In this document: in pieces, positions 12,501-24,025 of the stretch | Numbering within the stretch: the stretch's first letter is position 1 | How the letters are laid out: each line of letters starts with the position of its first letter | From: Kwoniella bestiolae CBS 10118 | Taxonomy: Eukaryota > Basidiomycota > Tremellomycetes > Tremellales > Cryptococcaceae | Direction: 5' to 3' | Assembly (NCBI RefSeq): GCF_000512585.2 | Contig: NC_089241.1 | Coordinates: 1,736,001-1,800,000, forward strand | DNA length: 64,000 nucleotides | The notes under the pieces: generated by a model | What the model saw: the letters and a program-made list of their open reading frames with translations, nothing else | What the model was told of the DNA's origin: nothing | Databases searched by the model: none | Position numbers and translations under genes: made by a program

Positions 12501-13365
12501 CCTCAGATGGTTTGTTCGAGTCCTAGAATGCACTCCTGATGAGCGTTTCATGAAATGCACATCGTTGCAGGTGATGACACTCACTGCGACAGATACCAGG
12601 ATACCTCTTTGACGCTTACCACTTGGCGAAAGAAGGGTGTTTCTGATAGTGATTTCGGTTGTCGATCCGATGAATCGAGGACTTTTTGGCTGTTATCGTC
12701 ATAAGACATCAGTGAATATTCCCAGAGACGAAACAAGAATCAACTCACCTCGGCAACAGGCTGATCTACAGGCAATGAAGCGGAGGAAGGACTTGCTGCT
12801 ATGAAGTCCATCGACTGGAGTAACAATCACAGGTATGATATCAATGGTCAGCTCAAACCGTGGTGCATGAGATATGAGAACGAAGGATTTGACTCACGCT
12901 AACCACCTCCTTATAGATTTCATCTTCCTCCTCCTTCCTCTCAGCCATCCTACCAAAGATCCGTTCCATCTCACTCTGCTCATATCCTGCATTTGGGGCA
13001 AGAGGATCCACCTCGTATACTCGCTCAGCGATAAAGGGATTCTCCGGCTCCCAGTCTGCCCAATTCTCTCTTGTATAGCCATCAGGAAGATCCCATTGGT
13101 TGATGATCATTCCGCTGGAGATAGGGTAAGCCTCTCTGTCCCAGTTGAGGTATTTCTTGGATCGAACCACGGGTTGCATGAGGACGTCGAGGAGATCAGG
13201 GATGTGGATGGTCCCTTGAGAAGGAAGAGACGATGGACATGCTTGAGGTGGAACTCGAGACGAAGGTGTCGCTGGACGTGATGAATAAGGCGACCTTCTT
13301 GCTGGAGATATTGGTCGGGCTTGAGGTTGAAGTTGACCTTGAGATGGGTCGGTTGACGATGACAT
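9569..13365 (-). CDS. Large disordered nuclear protein with AT-hook and C-terminal SANT/Myb-like segment
   Basis: I do not recognise the gene by name. Start ATG is at 13365. The N-terminal region carries a folded-looking stretch (IPDLLDVLMQPVVRSKKYLNW, then SGMIINQWDLP and ENWADWEPENPFI). A very long Ser/Pro/Glu-rich part follows, about 10590-12580. An AT-hook-like motif (GKPKGRPGRKK, about 10700-10740) and further basic patches (RGRAK, KGKGK) come next. Near the end LWTPAEDAVLLQFWDG looks like the start of a SANT/Myb-type helix bundle, and its exon is joined correctly across GTGGGT...CAG. The protein ends AQAQASASK. A 60-70-bp intron near 10870-10945 is needed to enter the AT-hook frame. The most likely role is chromatin or DNA binding. 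A shelterin- or kinetochore-type scaffold is possible but unsupported. Confidence 0.7.
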
Positions 13366-14800
13366 TTGGAGGTGTTCTGGAGGGCTATAGGGGAAGAAGA
13401 GTGAAGAAGGAAAGTGAAGAAAGGAGAGGAAAAGGGGAGTTATGTCTGAGATGAGGTTTAAATAGTCTGGAGAGTGGTAGGAGATGATGATGAAGTGACG
13501 TCAACTGTAAGTGAATGTATAATATACGAGTATATAATAGTCCAGTCAACTGGATCATACCATACAAGTAAAAGGAAAAGAGAGAATTCATGTTATCTAT
13601 GAGCAAGTGAAAAGTCAACAACTGCGATTATATACTTGTGTATTCCGTGTGTGCATTTGATGGACCATGGTGGTACATGTACATCCAAAGGAGGGTCATC
13701 TCGTATAACTCGTGTTCGGTGATCCGTGCGCTTGATATTGATCTTTTGATATAGTATGACTGGTATTCCTTTAACCTCCCATCCTCGGAGAACTACACGA
13801 CTTGGCCTCTCGAGTGACAGGGTCAGATAACACGGGATCAGTATCAGTATCATTATCATTAGCAAGACCCTCATACCTACTGCTTTTTCTACCTCAGGCA
13901 GTCTTGTACCAAGCTGCATCCAACATCCTCAGCCTCGGGATAAGCTTCGAAACGTGATTGATAGCGGTATTGATAAGGGTCCTTTGGCGATCAATCACCA
14001 GCAAACACACAAGTCGCGGATCATTCTCTCGTATTTCCGTAGATGATCTTTGTGGCATCTGCCTATATATCTGTATAGTAGGAGTGATGTACACTGTTCA
14101 TGTGGTAATCAAATGCAATTGGGCGATGGTCGTGTTGAGGTTAAATGATAACCATAGACAACACATGATGAAAGGAATCGAAAGAGCAGTCTCCAGGCAG
14201 TTCTGACCCACCGCGCATTCAAGGTAGACTGTCTTTTTCAATTGTCACCTTGTTAAGAAGATTCAGTAGGAGCTCAGTGTGCAAATCGTAAAGCCATCGA
14301 TTGCTCGAATACATACCGTCAATTAAAAGATGACACGGCCCAGGGCTGCGTCGAGAGTGTGAAGCATGCACGCGCTGAACGGATGAACTGGTAAACTTGT
14401 AAACTTCGGATAAAGTGCGGAGAAACCCCGTGGGACCACTACTCGTTATTATTGCCCATCGCTTAATTTCACCGGAGTCGAGTCTTGGTTCGCAATCAAT
14501 CTAGTCTCTTTACAGGTAGTAATGAGCCGATATAACTTATTACTCACTCTTTACCACGGTCAAGGCTAGGAGCTTGCTGTAAGAAAGCAATAATGTGTAT
14601 AAATCATCGTTTATAAACCCAGATCTGTTTTACAGATCATTCCATCAAGAAGAACTGCCAGATTGTGTATACCAAGTAGTCAAACCCGCTCATCCTCTCC
14701 CCGGTCATCCCAACTGGTTCCTTTCTTCCATCTCGATACCATCTATCTTGCAAAGCGCGTGTTAGCATCTGTGGATTAATCAGAGACATCTGAGCCAAAC
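13366..14800. other. 1.4-kb intergenic region between divergent genes
   Basis: It separates the divergent SANT/AT-hook gene and the first MFS gene and should hold both promoters. Short ORFs here show no coding character. I see no repeat or RNA gene. Confidence 0.5.
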
Positions 14801-17216
14801 ATGGACCGTACAACATCACATCCTTCGATTCATACACATGCGTCGCATCGACAAACACATCTCGCAGATGTTCAAGATTACATACCCCAAGAACCTGTAG
14901 AACCGACCGTCTCAGCTGGACTGGGTATGATCTCCCGCGCGAACTCTAGGGCGGACCAGCAGGGCCAAGATGATACGATCATAACGGGTACGGAGAAGGT
15001 AGAAGCCAAGAGTCATTATGTGTTCAGGTTTTTGAGAGAGGAAAAACCATTACCTTCAAAGAGGTTGGCGGGACTGATGCTGTGAGTAAAACTTTCTCCT
15101 TCCAGATGCTTCGCCATGATACCAAGAATGACCATTGACTCATATATCACTTTTGGTGGGTTCAGCGCGGTGTTGTTCTTGGTAATGTTCTTAGCGGGAT
15201 GGAACGATGCGAGTCAAGGACCGTTGTTGCCTTCTCTGCAAACGTATTATTCTGTGAGTTGAGCTTGCAATGCTGCGGGGCGTAAGCTGAGATACTATTT
15301 GGTCGCATACCACAGGTCAACTATCTCGTCAGTGAGTCAAGTACCATTCCACATCTAACAGCTGTATCCTTCAGCTCTAACGATTTCTGCCGACACAGTC
15401 TCCACAATCTGGCTCGCGAATTTCGCAGGGTTCATGACCTCAGGCATAACCAACGTGTTCATCACGGACGCATTTGGATTTGGTATAGCAGCTCCGCTGG
15501 GTGCTGCGATGCAAGGTGTCGCATACATCCTGATATGTTGGGGATGCCCCTTCCCTTTGTTTGTGATTGCCTATATATTCAACGGATTCGGATTGGGCTT
15601 ACAGGTGAGTACTCTGCTACAACAGTATCCTAATTCTCATCATCACAATATGGACATTGATGTTGACCATCTTTTCTACACGGTAGGATGCTCAAGTGAA
15701 CTCCCTCGTCACTCGACTTGAGAACAGCTCTACAAAGATGTTCCTCATGCACGCCATGTACGGTTTTGGCGCGACGGTCTCACCATTCGTATCCACCGCT
15801 TTTGTACAGCACGTGCCCAACCATGTGTATTACTACTTTGCCGTATCCCTGGGACTAGCTTTGGCTACCGTCTTCTTCCTAGTAGTGGTCTTTAAAGGAA
15901 GGACGGATAGTCAAATCGTCGGGAAGAGGCAGATGGAGATCAGAGTGAACAATGATGGCACCACGACGGAATCCGATCCTGCTCACAAGGAGAATGAGGG
16001 CAGTGGAGGGAAGATGAAGCAGATCTTGAAGACACCTGTGGTTCATTACATGGCGTTTTACATGGCGATTTATGTGAGTATATGATCTTCCTGACAAAGA
16101 AAATATAGCCGGATCAAGCTGACCTTCTCCTCATTTGGATCATTCAGGTCGGTGTGGAGGTTACGATAGGTGGATGGGCTGTGAGTAGAGATCCAATCCT
16201 CATAACAAGGAGCTTCGGCCTTTTCACCTGATTGATTCACCATCGTCACAGACTTCATTCCTCTTGGACGAAAGAGGCGGTGATAACAATTCGGGTTATG
16301 TGACTTCTGGATACTTTGGAGGTGAGCAATACTGTTTTCCCTGGTTGACCGCCATTCATTCGGAATTGGACCGAGTCTGATGTATTGTATACAAATCCAG
16401 GTCTGACCGTCGGTAGAGTCATCCTCATCCCCGTGACTAAGCGTCTCGGAAATCATACCTCAATCTACGTGTAGTGAGTGATCCGCTCTGTCGATTGCGA
16501 TACCGAGTCACAAATACCCAACGTCGGGTCTTGGGGAATACTACTGACAAAACCCCAATACAACTGTTTCAGCTCGCTTTTCACACTTGTCCTCACCATC
16601 ATCATCTGGTTCACCCATTCCATCGTCGCCAACGCAGTCTGCTTTTCACTCGTTGGTGTATTCTTAGGACCGATGTATCCAATCGTCATGAATGTAGTTG
16701 TGGAAATCATACCTGGGGAATTACAAGGAGGCACAATTGGTTGGATAGCTAGTCTAGGTCAAGCTGGAAGTGCCATCATGCCTTTGTGAGTTTAATCCGC
16801 TTTTCGCTTCCGTTTGAGATACAATAGCTGACTAGAATGTAATGTGAAACACAGTATGGTGGGAGCCATCTCAGAAAGGGTTTGTCCCATCTTTCTCCCT
16901 TTCTTTCTATCACCATGTTTGCCTTTGAATCCGCAACTGTTTTTGCTAATTGGTCGTTGGCTCATCGCAGTACGGTGTATGGACACTTCAGCCAATCACA
17001 CTGGCATTCACCATTGCCGATCTGCTCTTATGGTTCCTCGTGACTCGAGCATCGCATAGACATGTGAAGAGCATAGAGAACCACAAGAGCCAGCATAAAG
17101 GTACGAAGGACTCGTCAGAAACAGAGACAGAATCGAAGACGCCCGCGAATAACGGAGATTCGCTGGGAGCTGCAAATGAGCGGGGGACGAGGTCGGATGA
17201 GAAGGATCAGGCATAA
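14801..17216 (+). CDS. Major facilitator superfamily transporter, copy 1
   Basis: A hydrophilic N-terminal tail of about 90 residues leads into MFS-type membrane helices across about ten exons. Recognisable stretches are LAGWNDASQGPLLPSLQTYY in the first helix region, AYIFNGFGLGLQDAQVNSL, HAMYGFGATVSPFVST, a central charged loop (GSGGKMKQILKTP), GGDNNSGYVTSGYFGG, SLVGVFLGPMYPIVMNV, and a charged C-terminal tail ending EKDQA. This pattern matches fungal plasma-membrane MFS_1 proteins often annotated BSC6-like; the substrate is unknown. A 16-nt micro-exon (15316-15331) encodes VNYLV between helices. Its paralogue starts 1 kb downstream on the same strand. The start at 14801 is the first ATG of the open exon. 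Confidence 0.85.
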
Positions 17217-18242
17217 GTGTAAGAAGTCGGAACATCAACCGGAGAGTAATGTAACAAGTGTATCGTATCTTCACTGTGGATTACAAGGGATGTCAAAGGA
17301 CAAGCGAATATAATATGATAAGGAATTGTTGAAGCGAGGAAATGCGGTAGATGCCATGTTGTGAGGTAATTGAAGACAGATTTGGTTGTTCAGAAGGATA
17401 GTATACATGTGTCTTATAATATGCATCTCACTTACATCCCTTGTCAACCATCAATCGATCTTACTCACCTATTTCAGACGACTTTGAACGTAAAACAACA
17501 GAAGAAAGGGTTTTATATGAACAGGGTTATTCCCGAAGCGCGTTACTCTCATACTGTACTACAGGGTCCAACCCATCGATTTGGACTGCTGTTATGAACA
17601 TGCGAAAGATATTCCTACTTCTTTGTAGAACGCGGTCACATACGACAGTAGGTATCATGGTATCTCAGTAAGTGAGGACATTACAGTACAACGGGGTGCT
17701 GGTGCTCAACATAGTAGACAATGCCTTCGAGAATGACATCCTAGACACAACGTCCTTTCCCGCTATCACACGGCTCAAGTGACACTCGTGTGCACCTCCA
17801 ACTAGTCAGCATCCTTTGAGCCCACCTCCTCTTGGGCCCGATCATACCATATTGACGCACTGCGACCCGCTCGATCATCCCCAACGCCGAAACCCCGCAT
17901 CGTTTCGCAGATCAAACTACGTCGACTTGAGATCCTCGCTCGGTGATGCACAGTACTGGTAGACCCGTCAGACTCGGTGCTAATGATACCTTTCTGGGGT
18001 TATTATGCATGCTAAATTCCGCATTGAACGCGAAAGGTGTCGTTGACACCGCAAATCATTCATGCTTCGATCACCTCAGCTCTGGTCCATGCATTGCGTA
18101 TGCCTAAGTGAATGGATTATAAAGATCATGAAGCTACAGAGCGAGTATTGTATGAATCTGCGCTCGAATGCGAGGACTTAAGTTTTATTAACAGCTTATA
18201 GACATTGACTTTCCAACGAATATACAAGCATAAGTGTACGAT
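17217..18242. other. Intergenic between the two MFS paralogues
   Basis: About 1 kb that should contain the copy 1 terminator and the copy 2 promoter. It holds a short inverted repeat at 18036-18050. No gene is seen. Confidence 0.5.
18036..18050. promoter_or_regulatory. Inverted repeat GGTGTC-GTT-GACACC upstream of MFS copy 2
   Basis: Perfect 6-bp arms with a 3-bp spacer, about 190 bp before the copy 2 start. The symmetry would suit a dimeric transcription factor. I did not see it upstream of copy 1. The function is inferred. Confidence 0.3.
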
Positions 18243-20561
18243 ATGGACAAACGGCCGACACGTCCCTCCATACTCTCACGACGCTCAATACACCGTCTGT
18301 CGGAGCTGAGATCACAGGGGTATCGCCCACCCATACCGCCTGGCGAGTCGCCTAGACATGATGGCATATCTCGAGGGAGCCACAGGGTGTACATTCATGA
18401 AAAGAGGGATGGAAAGAACGAGAGAGATAATGTCGATTCTCAGAGTCGCTCTGTATTGGATTTCCTCAAGAGGGATATGGCGTTGCCTTCGAATAGGTTG
18501 AGGAGGGCGATGCTGTGAGTATCTCAGAGGACGTCGTATCAACGAACTTCGATGGCTGATGTGTTGTTCAGTGCGGTACTATTCTTGGTGATGTTCCTAG
18601 CGAGGTGGAACGATGCGAGTCAAGGTCCGCTTCTGCCCTCTCTACAGACCTATTATTCGGTGAGTCTGATCAATACACAAATCCGAAAATCCATGGGCGG
18701 TACATATGCTCATCCCCTCATGACCCACATAAGATAAATCACCTAATCAGTAGGTCCTAGCCGGATTACCGGACTCATGAAGCTGATCTGAAGAGCGCAT
18801 TTTCTGTATCCGTAGTCTCGACGATATGGCTCGCCAACTTCGCTGGCTTCATGATAGCGGGGCTCAGCAATGTTTACATCTCGGACACGTTTGGATTTGG
18901 GATCGCAGCTCCCTTTGGCGCGGTGATGCAGGGACTGGCATACACTCTGATCTGTTGGGGAAGTCCGTTTCCCTTGTTTGTCATTGCGTACATCTTCAAC
19001 GGTTTCGGGCTGGGACTTCAGGTGGGTCTCCCTCTGCTCTGATGTGAGATGGTAACTCCATAGAATCTCGAATTGATTGGCTGACTATCTATGATTGATC
19101 TGATACGATGTAGAATGCCCAAGTCAACTCGCTTGTTACCCGGCTGAAAGGCAGTCCCACCAAGATGTTCCTGATGCACGCCATGTACGGAGTCGGAGCT
19201 ACTGTCTCCCCCTTTGTCTCGACGCTTTTCGTACAACGTCTACCTAATCGGGTATATTACTATTTCGCTGTCTCGTTGGGACTGGCCTTGATGACCGCTT
19301 TGTCCCTCATCGCAGTGTTCCAAGCAAGGACAGAGGACCAAGTGGTAGGCAGGAGGCAAAGAGAGATTAGGGTGAAGGATGGGACGCCCTGCAAAGTTGA
19401 TCCTTCCCAGAAAGAGAACGAGGCGAGTGGCGGAAAGATGAAAGAGATATTGAAGATGCCAGTGATTCATTGCATGGCGTTCTTCATGTTGATCTATGTA
19501 GGTGATGTTTCCTCAACAGGCTGATGTGCTGTAGGCTGAGAGGTTGTTGCTTAGGGCGGTATAGAAGTCTCCGTGGGAGGATGGGCGGTCAGTACAGTGC
19601 CCTCTCCTTCAGCATGGTCCTGTCCGATCCTCAACCCGAATTACGTATGTCAGACTTCATTCTTGACAGACGAAAGGGGCGGTAACGACAACTCGGGATA
19701 TGTGACTGCGGGATACTTTGGGGGTGAGTACACAGTATACTTAGTTAGTCTCAGTATTGTCAGTTCACTTACAGGGGAACTTGTTGCAAACTACAGGTCT
19801 GACTGTTGGTCGCATCGTCCTTATTCCTGTTACCAAACGAATAGGAAATCACATGTCGATCTATCTATAGTGGGTCTGGTTTACCGGGAACGTAACTATC
19901 CTTGGCTTACTTTTGATGACCAGCTCGCTGTGCACACTATTACTTACCATTATCATCTGGTTCACTCACTCGTTCATCGGCAATGCTGTGTGTTTCTCCC
20001 TTGTCGGCGTGTTCTTGGGACCAATGTTTCCAATAGTCATGAACGTCGTGGCAGAGATCATCCCAGGGGAGTTGCAAGCTGGTGCTATTGGGTGGATAGC
20101 AAGTTTAGCTCACGCGGGAACGGCTATCATGCCTTTGTGCGTGTCCTTCATTTCTCAATTGCTTCGTTTTAGACACATAGACCGACGATCTTATGCTGTA
20201 CGTGATCTTTAATAAGAACAGTATAGTCGGCGTGATCGCAGAAAAGGTAACATTCACTTTCCATACCATGAATGGATCTCTCGCTGACACATACAGCAAT
20301 GCGTCGTCATAGTACGGCATATGGATCCTTCAATCCGTAGCCTTGGCATTGACAATCGCGGACATACTCTTGTGGTTCCTCGTGACTGGAGCTTGGCATA
20401 ACTACGCGCCGAGTACCCAGCGTCATCAATTGGATTCGGGCGCTTCAGGATCGTTCGTGGATTTAACAGATGAAGAAAATGGCGAATCGCCAATGAGGTC
20501 GGAAGTCACTTTGGTCCAGGACACGAACGGACACGAGAAATTTCGATCACAAGGGAAATAG
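18243..20561 (+). CDS. Major facilitator superfamily transporter, copy 2 (tandem paralogue)
   Basis: Closely related to the upstream gene along its length and with the same intron positions: LARWNDASQGPLLPSLQTYY, AYIFNGFGLGLQNAQVNSL, HAMYGVGATVSPFVST, GGNDNSGYVTAGYFGG and SLVGVFLGPMFPIVMNV. The N-terminal and C-terminal tails have diverged (the end is HEKFRSQGK). Start is ATG 18243. All exons join in phase except around the copy 1 micro-exon. The frame there can be kept by a donor at 18700 with acceptor ending 18815 (adds VSLINTQIRKSMG), or by an acceptor ending 18793 (adds SAFSVSVV). No equivalent of the 16-nt exon is evident. The gene otherwise appears intact. Confidence 0.83.
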
Positions 20562-20789
20562 ATTGTGTTCGGCTACGATACTGAGTATAAGATGGAGACA
20601 AAGCAGCAGAGTGGACGAGGCAAGCTGGGATGAATTGGGCCTTTGGGAACGGCACACGCGAGTGGTCAGATCACAAATCGATAAAAGATAGGGATATCAT
20701 GCATGATGTAAGATTGATGGTGGGCTGGTATGAATGCACTGGTGACTCAACTTCTGTCAGGATGAACGGGAAGATGACTCCATCAGAAA

Positions 20790-23160
20790 TCATTTCCCAA
20801 CACTATCCTTTTCGATCACAGGAGTGAGATTGCCATTAGCCTCCTTGAGCTTCTCCCTCTCCGCTCTCCTAGCCAGCTTTTTCCTCTCCCTCTCTTCTTG
20901 CTCTTGCCTCAGGTTGTTCGACCACTCCGATGACTTTTCAGCAGCCAATCTAGGAGTCTTCTTGTGAGTGAGCAAAAACCCTTGTAAAGCAGCCATGGAG
21001 AGGCCAAACTCAATTTCAACCTTGACCTTTCCTTCTCCATTTTGTGATTCCTCAGAGGGAGAAGGGAAGAACACGCCTTCAGCGAATTGATGAGCGAGGG
21101 CATCCAGATCTTCTTCTGACTGGATAACCTCTGGTGATTCTTTCTCATCTACTACTCTGGCAGTAGCGTTGGGATGATTGGCGAAATCAGAGAGGGGGAA
21201 GAAATGCTTGAAGAGAGCTTTGGCTTGATCGAATGTGGCGTCTTTGAAGGACAGTTGGAGGTCGAATCGGCCTGGTCGGGATAGGGCGGAATCGAGTCGA
21301 TCTGGGTGGTTGCTATGAATCACAGAAGATCAATCAATAGTCGCACCTAGAAAATCTGATCTCGAATTGATACAGTGGAAGGGACACTCACGTAGTGGCG
21401 AACAGAATGCAATCTTCCTGAAGTGTTATGTCGACAGAAATCCTAAATGAGTAAAACGCCTCATGTGGAAGAGTCAATCGCAATGCTCACCTGGCTCGAT
21501 ACCCCATCAATAGCATTCAACAGCCCCGACAAAGTCACTGTAGACCTTGCTAGCCCATATTTACCTGGGTCGGCAGTATCGTTGGTCCCGAATGAATCAT
21601 CATCGTCTTCGTCGTCATTGTCCACTCGCTTGGGACGGGGTGGCATGACACAGTCGCTGAACAAGAGCAATGAGGCTTAGTACTTTCCCTTGCGTTACAG
21701 AGAGCGATCGCTTACATATCTTCGATGAGGATCATGTTCTGGGGAGGACAGTTCCTGAAAGCTTTGTTCAGCTTACCGTCGTCCATACCCCTTGCGGCGG
21801 GGTTGACGATGTAGATGTCAAGACCGAGTTGAGAAGCGATTGCGGTGGCTACGAATGGGAAGAGTTGAGTATGATTTAGCTTCGTCTGGTTTTATGATCG
21901 AGTAAAGCTCGTAGCATCAACCTGACTCACCAAGGGTAGTCTTTCCTGAACCGGGTCTACCATGAAGCAAGTAACCTCTTCTGTGCGGGATACCTGAATG
22001 TAGATCATACATTCAGATTGGATGAGTTAATTGGAGTTGTACCTTGCGGGGCGCATCGGAATTTTGTGTATGCTCACCTCTTGCACCGTACCATGCCTTC
22101 TCTTCGTCCGATAGGAAGTTCTTGACATCTCTCAGCAGTGGCGCCTTGTCTGATTCGGGCAGGATGACAGATGACCATGATCTTGATGGTCTGTGGATTG
22201 GGTCGATCCAATTACCTGTGTATGGTCTGCACAGAGACCCACAAACAGTCAGTCAGTCTCTACTTGTGATCAAGAGAGTCAGTATAGATGACATAGGGAT
22301 GCAGCGGTCGCTTACGAGACGTTGAAGATGAGTAACTCGTTATCGGCCTTCTTGAAGAACATCGCGTGGGCGTCTAGGATGAATTGCTTGATACCTTCAG
22401 GCTGAACTGAGAGACCACTGAAGGAAAGATATTATTGGCAATGATCCAAGATACTGTAGGACTGGAGGATCCAACTCACGTTATCTCGATGTGTTCATCT
22501 CTCTCGTTTGGATCGGAGTTCGCATAACCTTTGGATCGTCTCGTGATCCAGAGGTAAGTACCCTTATGATTGATGAAGATCGCTTGTTCTGCGCTCACAT
22601 CAGCTATGAATCCCCGTCAATACGAGCGGGTAATGAATGAACCACACACCGTTGACAGGAGAAATTTGCCCAACCACATCTTCCACAAAAGTCGCATCCT
22701 TCCTGGCGATAGTCAAACCTTCCACCTTCTTGGTAGAGGTTCTCAATCTATTTGCATCATCCCGTTTGGACTGTCTAGCATCGGCAGTGATCAGTCGAAA
22801 AGACTTGAGCTGACGTTGTGCTTGATTGGACTGGGCGAGGTACGACATGATCCATTCGAATGCAGGGTCGGTGGCGAGGATATGCGCAGTCGGGAAGATG
22901 GCTATCACGTGTGGATCAGTACTCAACTCTCAAGCGTGTTGTATGGTATGATCGCGATCCCGATGTAGTCTGTGAATTTAGGGGGACTGACCGTCATAAA
23001 GCCTAGATTTGGTACTGCCAAACACATGCCTGACAGCCGCTGCGAACAGCCCGATCAATGCCATTCTTATGGCCAGGGAGAGTAATTCATCAAGTTTGAT
23101 ATTGGTCGACAGGGAAGTTAGGGTGCCGCCACCTAGCAGAGCGGAGATAGTGGATATCAT
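20790..23160 (-). CDS. BCS1: BCS1-type mitochondrial AAA ATPase
   Basis: Start ATG is at 23160; the stop is at 20790-20792. The N-terminus has the Bcs1 layout: a short head, then a single membrane segment (IRMALIGLFAAAVRHVFG), then the Bcs1-specific region. The AAA core shows Walker A GRPGSGKTTL (around 21930-21970), Walker B MILIEDI, and the second region of homology SNHPDRLDSALSRPGRFDLQL. The C-terminal tail is highly charged (EERERKKLARRAEREKLKE), longer than I expect for yeast Bcs1. Bcs1 translocates the folded Rieske Fe/S protein into complex III in the inner membrane; fungi also carry several Bcs1-like paralogues, so orthology is likely but not certain. The gene is divergent from the NAPE-PLD-like gene. 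Confidence 0.82.
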
Positions 23161-24025
23161 ATCGGGTTATGAGGGAAAGCTAGCTATAATGAGGGGAGCG
23201 GGTGCGTTGGTGACGATGGAGGATTGTAAGGGTGTGGAAGGGGAAGAGTTGTATGATTGGACTTTCAGGATGTTTGCTCATATCTTGCATCACTCATATA
23301 CCTTCCTGGCGGTCCGTCCGAGTCAATTGGAGAGGACGGATCCCTTCTTCCCACATCCTTTGACGATAGGGTCCAACACGTCACAACCAAGATACACCAA
23401 GGTGAATGGTGAGAACCCTCCTTTGGTTTGGACCCTACCATAGCTCAATAAGTGCCACGATGGGCATAGAGAGATTCCAAAAAACCCTCAATCCGAGCTG
23501 ATTCCATGTTCCTCGAGAACCGCAGTAAATTTCAATTGGGAAGGTACGCACAGTCAGTCTAGACAAATGCAGGTGAACCCCTCAGATGACCATCTATCGA
23601 ATGACCCACTATCATGCACGATGACATACGCCGTGTTGATCAGCGAGACGATCGGGACATAGCCAGTTCTCGCTCGGGACATAGCCAGTAAGCTATGACA
23701 CGATCGTCAAGACCTCCTTTTAATTCCCGCCCAAACCCAACCGACGCATGAAAGGACCGTTGATGAACGTCGAAAGTATCATCGTGTCCATCCTTTGAAG
23801 GTCGAATCCGTTTCCCTTCTTGCCACCTCCGCCCGAATAGGTGTTTGACACTCATTTGTGGTAATGCCTTGGTCAAATCAACTACATTGCTTGCGAGCTG
23901 CGACGTAGGACCACCTATATATATGCTGAGTGAATGGAGACGAGTTCCTATCCCACATTAATAGTGTAGTCGACCCGAATCCGTCCAGAGACATCTTGAT
24001 CTTTGCAGGCTGTATACCGTGAATC
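23161..24025. other. Divergent intergenic region BCS1 / NAPE-PLD-like
   Basis: About 860 bp. An open frame continues on the plus strand to 23443, but half of it is antisense to BCS1 and it has no recognisable features. The region contains a 16-bp direct repeat near 23652-23689. No other element is visible. Confidence 0.45.
23652..23689 (+). repeat. 16-bp direct repeat (TCGGGACATAGCCAGT), two copies
   Basis: Exact copies at 23652-23667 and 23674-23689, separated by 6 bp (22-bp period, about two helical turns). It lies between divergent genes, so a paired binding site is conceivable. Simple slippage is equally possible. Confidence 0.6.

Noticed and set aside
12009..12584. 191-codon minus-strand ORF rich in Arg/Leu/Ser
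   Set aside because: It is an alternative frame of the same disordered region; its composition does not match the flanking exons.
23009..23443. 144-codon plus-strand open frame at the BCS1 5' end
   Set aside because: The first half is antisense to the first BCS1 exon and the rest has no recognisable feature.
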